Assembly: GCA_018819165.1 (NCBI GenBank)
Contig: JAHJQP010000049.1
Span: 1 to 25,885 of the forward strand
Length of the DNA: 25,885 nucleotides
Origin: Pseudomonadota bacterium
GTDB lineage: Bacteria > Desulfobacterota > Syntrophia > Syntrophales > UBA5619
Direction: 5' to 3'
Shown here: one piece after another, positions 22,159 through 25,885 of the stretch
How positions within the stretch are numbered: the first letter of the stretch is position 1
Layout: every line of letters begins with the position of its first letter
Translations under genes and position numbers: made by a program
Notes under the pieces: model-generated
What the model was told of the DNA's origin: nothing
What the model saw: only the letters and a program-made list of their open reading frames with translations
Database searches by the model: none

Positions 22159-23340
22159 TCACATCCCAATCCAGTAGACGTATCTCTTGGTCTTTTTCTC
22201 CTTGACCATCTCGGTGAGAACCTTCGCCATGTAATCGAAATCGGCGGGCCAGATCGTCTCGCCGCCGAGGCCGGCCATGAAGGAGGTGACGAGCGGTCTT
22301 TGATCCAGATCATACAGGCTTGCCCGGAGCTCGTGAATCAGATTGCCGCCCCTCATTGCTCCGCCGTAGGACGTGCTTGTCTCGACCACGCCAATGGCCT
22401 TGACATGACCCAGCGCATTGGCGAGCTGATGGGTAGGCCAGGGACGAACCCAGCGCAGCCTCGCCATACCGGCCTTCACTCCCTGTTTGCGGAGTCTATC
22501 CACCGCCTTCCGGCAAGTGTTGGCATGGGCGCCCATGACGAAAAAGGCGATTTCCGCATCCGCCAGTTTGTACTGATCAACGAACGGATCGTAGTTGCGT
22601 CCGAAGATGCGGTTGAAATCCGCCGTCGCCTCTTCGATGACCTTGGGAACATCCAGGAAGACCGCGGCCCGCATCGCATCCATCGGAGCTCCCTGATCCG
22701 GCCTGATCTGCGGACCGTGGGAAACGGGCTTGGTCGTGCTTAGGGGACCGATCGGCCGATAGGGGGGCAGGAACTTCTTCACCTGCGACTGATCTCCAAG
22801 AATCACCTTGTCGGGGATATGGGAGACGAAATAACCCTCCTGGCAGACCATCTGGGGTAACATCACGCGGTGGTCCTCGCCGACGCGGTAGTTGATCAGC
22901 GTATTGTCATAGACTTCCTGCGGAGAGTCGGCCCATCCGAGAAGCCAGCCCTGATCCCGGGTACACATTGCATCCGTGTGCTCGGAACCGAAATCACCGG
23001 GAGGATCGAGCGTACGATCCGCGATCGCCATCTGGGCGGGATACCGACCGCCCGCCATGGGGCTGTAAATCTCCATCGCGTAGGTAACGCCGACACCCGA
23101 ACTGCCCGTATATGCGCGGGCGCCGGAGGCAGCCGCCCCCAATACCACCGACAATTGCGCATGCTCGCCTTCGCCGTGGATGAATTCCGCATTCAATTCG
23201 CCGTCGGCGACCATCTTCGCGAGCTCCATCATAATAGCGGTATAGGGACGGATCGGGAAAGAACAGATGACTTCCACTTCTGCCGCCTTTGCACCCTCCG
23301 CAGCTGCACGGCAACCTGTCATTATCAATTCTTTTGCCAT
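22159..23340 (-). CDS. 2-oxoacid:acceptor oxidoreductase alpha subunit, candidate oxalate type
   Basis: 393 residues of the PorA type, domains I and II, with GEGEHAQLSVVLGAAASGARAYTGSSGVG and the C-terminal YWIGM. In pyruvate enzymes the start of the substrate site reads YPITPS; here it is FPIRPYT, putting Arg31 where pyruvate:ferredoxin oxidoreductase has Thr31. A second arginine, Arg109 (MAIADRT), sits where the substrate-carboxylate Arg (Arg114 of the pyruvate enzyme) is expected. As I recall, Arg31 and Arg109 of the alpha chain bind oxalate in the Moorella oxalate oxidoreductase. This is therefore a candidate oxalate or other small 2-oxoacid enzyme. AGGAGG precedes the ATG. Confidence 0.9.
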   Translation of the reverse strand: MAKELIMTGCRAAAEGAKAAEVEVICSFPIRPYTAIMMELAKMVADGELNAEFIHGEGEHAQLSVVLGAAASGARAYTGSSGVGVTYAMEIYSPMAGGRYPAQMAIADRTLDPPGDFGSEHTDAMCTRDQGWLLGWADSPQEVYDNTLINYRVGEDHRVMLPQMVCQEGYFVSHIPDKVILGDQSQVKKFLPPYRPIGPLSTTKPVSHGPQIRPDQGAPMDAMRAAVFLDVPKVIEEATADFNRIFGRNYDPFVDQYKLADAEIAFFVMGAHANTCRKAVDRLRKQGVKAGMARLRWVRPWPTHQLANALGHVKAIGVVETSTSYGGAMRGGNLIHELRASLYDLDQRPLVTSFMAGLGGETIWPADFDYMAKVLTEMVKEKKTKRYVYWIGM

Positions 23341-23355
23341 AGTATTGTTCCTCCT

Positions 23356-23709
23356 TTAGAAAGGTTTATCCAAGCGGACCACTCCATCCGGGAAGTCGAG
23401 TTCGGGCACCGCGGTGAGCGCATCGGACGGACATTCATTGATGCAGATCTGACACCCTTTGCAGAAATCGGAGACCCACTCCATCACGTCCTCCTCCTCC
23501 TTGAAAATCCAGCAGGCGTCCGGGCAGGACATATAACAGATCAGGCAGCGGGTGCATTTCTCGTCGTCCTTCACAGGGCGGACAACCCGCCAGTTCGATG
23601 TGATGAAGAGCTGTTGCGTACACACCGGCGCCTTGGTGACGGCGCCAAAGGGAACTTGTCTTTCTTTGGGAACGTTGATTGTCCCGTATCCGGGAAGTTC
23701 TTTTGCCAT
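23356..23709 (-). CDS. 2-oxoacid:acceptor oxidoreductase delta subunit (2x[4Fe-4S] ferredoxin)
   Basis: 117 residues with two ferredoxin motifs, CTRCLICYMSCPDAC and CKGCQICINECPSDAL, that carry electrons from the TPP site to external ferredoxin. The ATG at 23709 has AGGAGG at good spacing, whereas an ATG at 23727 in frame has none. Gene order gamma-delta-alpha-beta is the classic separate-subunit arrangement; together gamma and delta (319 residues) match the length of the single fused gamma chain described for oxalate oxidoreductase. Confidence 0.92.
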   Translation of the reverse strand: MAKELPGYGTINVPKERQVPFGAVTKAPVCTQQLFITSNWRVVRPVKDDEKCTRCLICYMSCPDACWIFKEEEDVMEWVSDFCKGCQICINECPSDALTAVPELDFPDGVVRLDKPF

Positions 23710-23784
23710 GGTATCCTCCTTGTTCATCTATTGTGTTTAATTCCGGGATTTCCGCTTACCAGCCCCGAAATACCCGGTGCGGGC

Positions 23785-24393
23785 CTAACCTAATTTCTTA
23801 ATCTTGACCTCTTTGTATCCCCTTTCCATGCCGGAGACATCGCTGACGACCTTGGCGAGATTTTCCTTTTTGATCATGCCCGTCACCTTGGCCATGGCGC
23901 CGACGATCGGCGCCGCAATACCTTTGCCGATGCCGGAGGTATCAACGCCGCCTTCCGAACCTGAAAAGTCGATGGTCCTGACCCCGGTGATCCCGTCGGC
24001 ATCCACCGTGGCGATCGTAGCGAGCAGATTGGCATTGGGAATGAATTTCAACATGGAGTCAATGGAACGATTGGTGTTGATAATGAGGGTCCCGCCTTTT
24101 TTCATGCCCAGCAAGACATCGATGCCTTTTACGATGGTCGCCTCAATGACGACAACCACCTCGGGCTGATCATTGCCGTAGACATACTTATGCTCGATCT
24201 CCTCGTCGCTCAGCCGAACATATTTGCGGACCGTAACGAGGACGCGGTCCGGCAGGTCCTCATAATTATCGAATGCCTGCACATGCTTCCCTTCCATCTT
24301 CGCAGCCTCGGCGAAAATGTTGATGACGTCCCGCCCCTCCTTGTCCATGATGACGCCCCGCGCCCAAACAGTAATTTCGTGTACCTTTGCCAT
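23785..24393 (-). CDS. 2-oxoacid:acceptor oxidoreductase gamma subunit (divergent)
   Basis: 202 residues of the PorG type, recognised from EGKHVQAFDNYEDLPDRVLVTVRKYVRLSDEEI, PEVVVVIEATIVKGIDVL, GGTLIINTNRS and the closing MIKKENLAKVVSDV. Two usual PorG motifs are changed: the first-strand GxGGQG reads WARGVIMDKEG and the yGpeRRG loop reads NYEDLPDR. First gene of the operon. The ATG at 24393 follows AGGAGG. A GTG two codons earlier overlaps the ribosome site. Confidence 0.88.
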   Translation of the reverse strand: MAKVHEITVWARGVIMDKEGRDVINIFAEAAKMEGKHVQAFDNYEDLPDRVLVTVRKYVRLSDEEIEHKYVYGNDQPEVVVVIEATIVKGIDVLLGMKKGGTLIINTNRSIDSMLKFIPNANLLATIATVDADGITGVRTIDFSGSEGGVDTSGIGKGIAAPIVGAMAKVTGMIKKENLAKVVSDVSGMERGYKEVKIKKLG

Positions 24394-24493
24394 ATACACC
24401 TCCTTGACGTTCTGAGTAAATAGGATAATCCTTATTTCCGCGTTCCTTAAAGATCGGCAAGCTCATGAGACAGGAACATCAACCACCCCCTTT

Positions 24494-25198
24494 CTATTTT
24501 TTAAAGATAATCTCCTCTATATCTTCTAAGTGCTGCAGCATCGACTTTCGGGCGGCGTCACAATCGCCGTTTTTGATGGCATAAAGAACCCGATGATGGC
24601 CTTCCAGAGATCTTTTTGCCCGCTCGTCATGTTCGTCCTCCATAAGATATTTTTCGCGCGACTTTTTTAAAAGATCGATCAGGACGACGATAAGGCGCTC
24701 CATGACCCGGTTCTTCGTCGCTTTGACCATAAGATTGTGGAAAGCGGAATCGGTTTCGATAATGTTTTCTCTGTGTCCAATACACTCTTCCTGCTTCTGC
24801 AGTATCCTTTCCATCTCTTCAATTTCCTGCGGCGTGGCGTTTTCCGCCGCCAGCTCGGCAACATGGGGTTCGATAATTTTCCGGATGTAAAAGATGTCGC
24901 GAATATCATCCTTCTTATTAAAAAGGGCCGCCGCCAAAGGCTGGATCAAAGCCTCTTCGCTCGAAGCAAGAACATAGGTGCCGTTTCCCTGGCGGCTTTG
25001 AAGGAGCTTCATTGATTCCAGGGTGCGGATGGCCTCCCGGACCGTGGTACGGGATACTTTGAAGGTTTCGGTCAATTCTCGTTCCGAGGGGAGATGATCG
25101 CCTCGCTTCAATTTTCCCTCTTCAATGAGAACAAGGACTTGTTGCACGATGTCCTCATACGCCTTCTTCTTCTCAACAACTCTCAGCGATGTCCTCAT
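24494..25198 (-). CDS. GntR-family regulator, FadR subfamily (FCD effector domain)
   Basis: 234 residues. Winged helix at about 10-70 (EEGKLKRGDHLPSERELTETF, VSRTTVREAIRTLESM, QGNGTYV) and an all-helical FCD domain at about 85-234 with its metal-ligand type Asp/His residues (DSAFHNLMVKATKN, EGHHRVLYAIKNGD, MLQHLEDIE). FadR-type proteins usually repress carboxylate catabolism genes and release on ligand binding. It is 100 bp upstream of, and codirectional with, the oxidoreductase operon, its probable target (inference). The N-terminus MRTSL is unusual and results from a 40-bp tandem duplication. Confidence 0.92.
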   Translation of the reverse strand: MRTSLRVVEKKKAYEDIVQQVLVLIEEGKLKRGDHLPSERELTETFKVSRTTVREAIRTLESMKLLQSRQGNGTYVLASSEEALIQPLAAALFNKKDDIRDIFYIRKIIEPHVAELAAENATPQEIEEMERILQKQEECIGHRENIIETDSAFHNLMVKATKNRVMERLIVVLIDLLKKSREKYLMEDEHDERAKRSLEGHHRVLYAIKNGDCDAARKSMLQHLEDIEEIIFKK

Positions 25199-25227
25199 AT
25201 GCCCTCCTCTTCTCAACAATTTTCAGC
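25148..25227. repeat. 40-bp tandem duplication over the regulator start
   Basis: Units 25148-25187 and 25188-25227 match at 35 of 40 positions. The left unit encodes LRVVEKKKAYEDI of the present protein. The right unit encodes the same peptide (LKIVEKRRAYEDI) in the frame of an ATG at 25229. Because 40 is not a multiple of three the two frames are offset. Confidence 0.85.
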
Positions 25228-25229
25228 AT
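25173..25229 (-). other. Short upstream frame: former N-terminus of the regulator
   Basis: ATG at 25229 reads MLKIVEKRRAYEDIAESSC and then TGA, overlapping the new regulator start at 25198. Without the duplication it would continue as AYEDIVQQVLVL, a standard FadR-family opening. It may still be translated and act as a leader peptide. Confidence 0.6.
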
Positions 25230-25236
25230 TGCTTGA

Positions 25237-25797
25237 CTATTCATTTTTATGAAACCTTAAAACTTGAATGACCCCGTCCTGTGTACGGGGAGCTTCACTT
25301 TCCCGAAGCTCCTTAAGTGCGGCTTTAAAATGCGCCGCAGACACCAAAAGCTTACCGGAGGTTTTCTCCTGCTGCTGATTAATTAACTCGGCGATAGCCA
25401 GCGTCACTGCCCTTTTGCAGATAAAAGCGATATGGGAGCCGACCATCCCTTCAGTAAGGCCTGCCAGCTCCTCAAGATCCACATCGCTGCGCAAGGGTCT
25501 TCCTCTGGTGTTGATGCGAAATATTTCCAATCGTTCTTTCTCATCAGGAACATTAAACTTAAGAATATAATCGAGACGGCCAGGCCGCATCAGGGCCGGG
25601 TCGAGCAAATCTTCACGATTGGTAGCCCCGATAACGATGACCTGAGACAGATCGCTCAACCCATCCAACTCGTTGAAGAACTGGCTTGCCATGCGTTCAA
25701 CCGCCCCTGCGTCGGTTTCTGCACCTCGCTTCGGCGCCAGGGCATCTATATGCGAGCCAATAAATAACTTGACAAAATATCCTTTCCAGAGTATCAT
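25237..25797 (-). pseudogene. C-terminal fragment of a CDC48/VAT-type AAA+ ATPase
   Basis: From about 25749 leftwards the frame matches the second half of an AAA+ module: IDALAPKRG, then VERMASQFFNELDGL, the sensor-1 region VIVIGATNREDLLDPALMRPGRLD with arginine-finger-type residues, then ADI-like sensor-2 region GMVGSHIAFICKRA. The Walker A motif and the Walker B Asp-Glu are absent: the frame begins GSHIDAL where IDEIDAL is expected. The N-terminal half was lost at about 25750, and its ATG at 25797 lies inside the opposite-strand promoter. The stop lies seven bases before the regulator's upstream frame. Confidence 0.8.
25769..25797 (+). promoter_or_regulatory. Strong sigma70-type promoter
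   Basis: TTGACA (25769-25774), a perfect -35, is followed after 17 bases by TATCAT (25792-25797). It points to the plus-strand gene at 25830 and lies at the breakpoint of the AAA+ gene. Confidence 0.75.
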
Positions 25798-25799
25798 GT

Positions 25800-25824
25800 T
25801 TCCACCTGAGAGAAGGAGGTGGAA
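25800..25824 (+). promoter_or_regulatory. Hairpin overlapping the ribosome binding site
   Basis: TTCCACCT (25800-25807) pairs with AGGTGGAA (25817-25824), covering the AAGGAGG at 25813-25819. It falls right at the expected 5' end of the transcript, so it could limit translation. Confidence 0.5.
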
Positions 25825-25829
25825 CAGAT

Positions 25830-25885
25830 ATGAGAAAAACGAAGCTTATGGTTACACATCCTGATGTAACAAGCGAAAAGTTGGA
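25830..25885 (+). CDS. Unidentified plus-strand gene, first 18 codons (runs off right edge)
   Basis: ATG at 25830 with AAGGAGGT nine to ten bases upstream and a near-consensus promoter. The visible peptide is MRKTKLMVTHPDVTSEKL. I do not recognise the family. It is the only plus-strand gene in the window and begins at the point where the AAA+ gene is broken, which suggests the left end of an inserted element. Confidence 0.5.
   Translation, partial: MRKTKLMVTHPDVTSEKL

Overview
The window looks like chromosomal DNA of a strictly anaerobic, syntrophic or sulfate-reducer-like Desulfobacterota bacterium (former Deltaproteobacteria, Syntrophus/Smithella type). This placement is inferred from the mix of genes: a complex I operon with NuoC and NuoD fused and no NADH-input module, ferredoxin-linked 2-oxoacid oxidoreductase genes, a tripartite tricarboxylate (TTT) transporter and a FadR-type regulator. 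It is not based on a marker gene. Almost every gene lies on the minus strand.

Layout. (1) 1-2.6 kb: an AT-leaning cassette of three consecutive TIR-domain genes, all keeping the presumed catalytic Glu, which resembles a multi-TIR, Thoeris-like defence locus. No ThsA-type effector is visible, and an unidentified gene runs off the left edge. (2) 2.6-4.0 kb: about 1.4 kb without a credible protein gene, mostly very GC-rich and full of small inverted repeats, with terminator-like hairpins at both ends. (3) 4.0-5.1 kb: a remnant of a COG4190-type winged-helix gene and an intact PIN-toxin/antitoxin pair. Regions 1-3 read as an acquired, defence-type island. (4) 5.4-16.6 kb: a complex I operon transcribed leftwards in the order nuoA-B-CD-H-I-J-K, two MrpD-like antiporter genes separated by an 82-codon membrane-protein gene, nuoM, nuoN. 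There is no nuoE/F/G and no ordinary nuoL. A good sigma70-type promoter precedes nuoA. (5) 16.8-20.9 kb: tctC-tctB-tctA (tctA frameshifted in a T6 run), a fragment of an epimerase gene, a secreted Cache-domain protein and a second, decayed copy of the tctA 3' end. (6) 21.1-25.2 kb: a gamma-delta-alpha-beta 2-oxoacid:acceptor oxidoreductase whose alpha subunit has Arg where pyruvate enzymes have Thr (residue 31), suggesting an oxalate-type enzyme. A FadR/GntR regulator lies upstream; its 5' end was remodelled by a 40-bp tandem duplication. (7) 25.2-25.9 kb: a decapitated AAA+ ATPase gene and the start of a plus-strand gene with its own strong promoter.

How it may fit together (inference): the regulator, oxidoreductase and TTT transporter form a carboxylate uptake and oxidation locus that would yield reduced ferredoxin. 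The headless complex I with four antiporter-like subunits could use ferredoxin or another low-potential donor to reduce quinone and pump ions. The TIR cassette and toxin-antitoxin pair are independent accessory functions.
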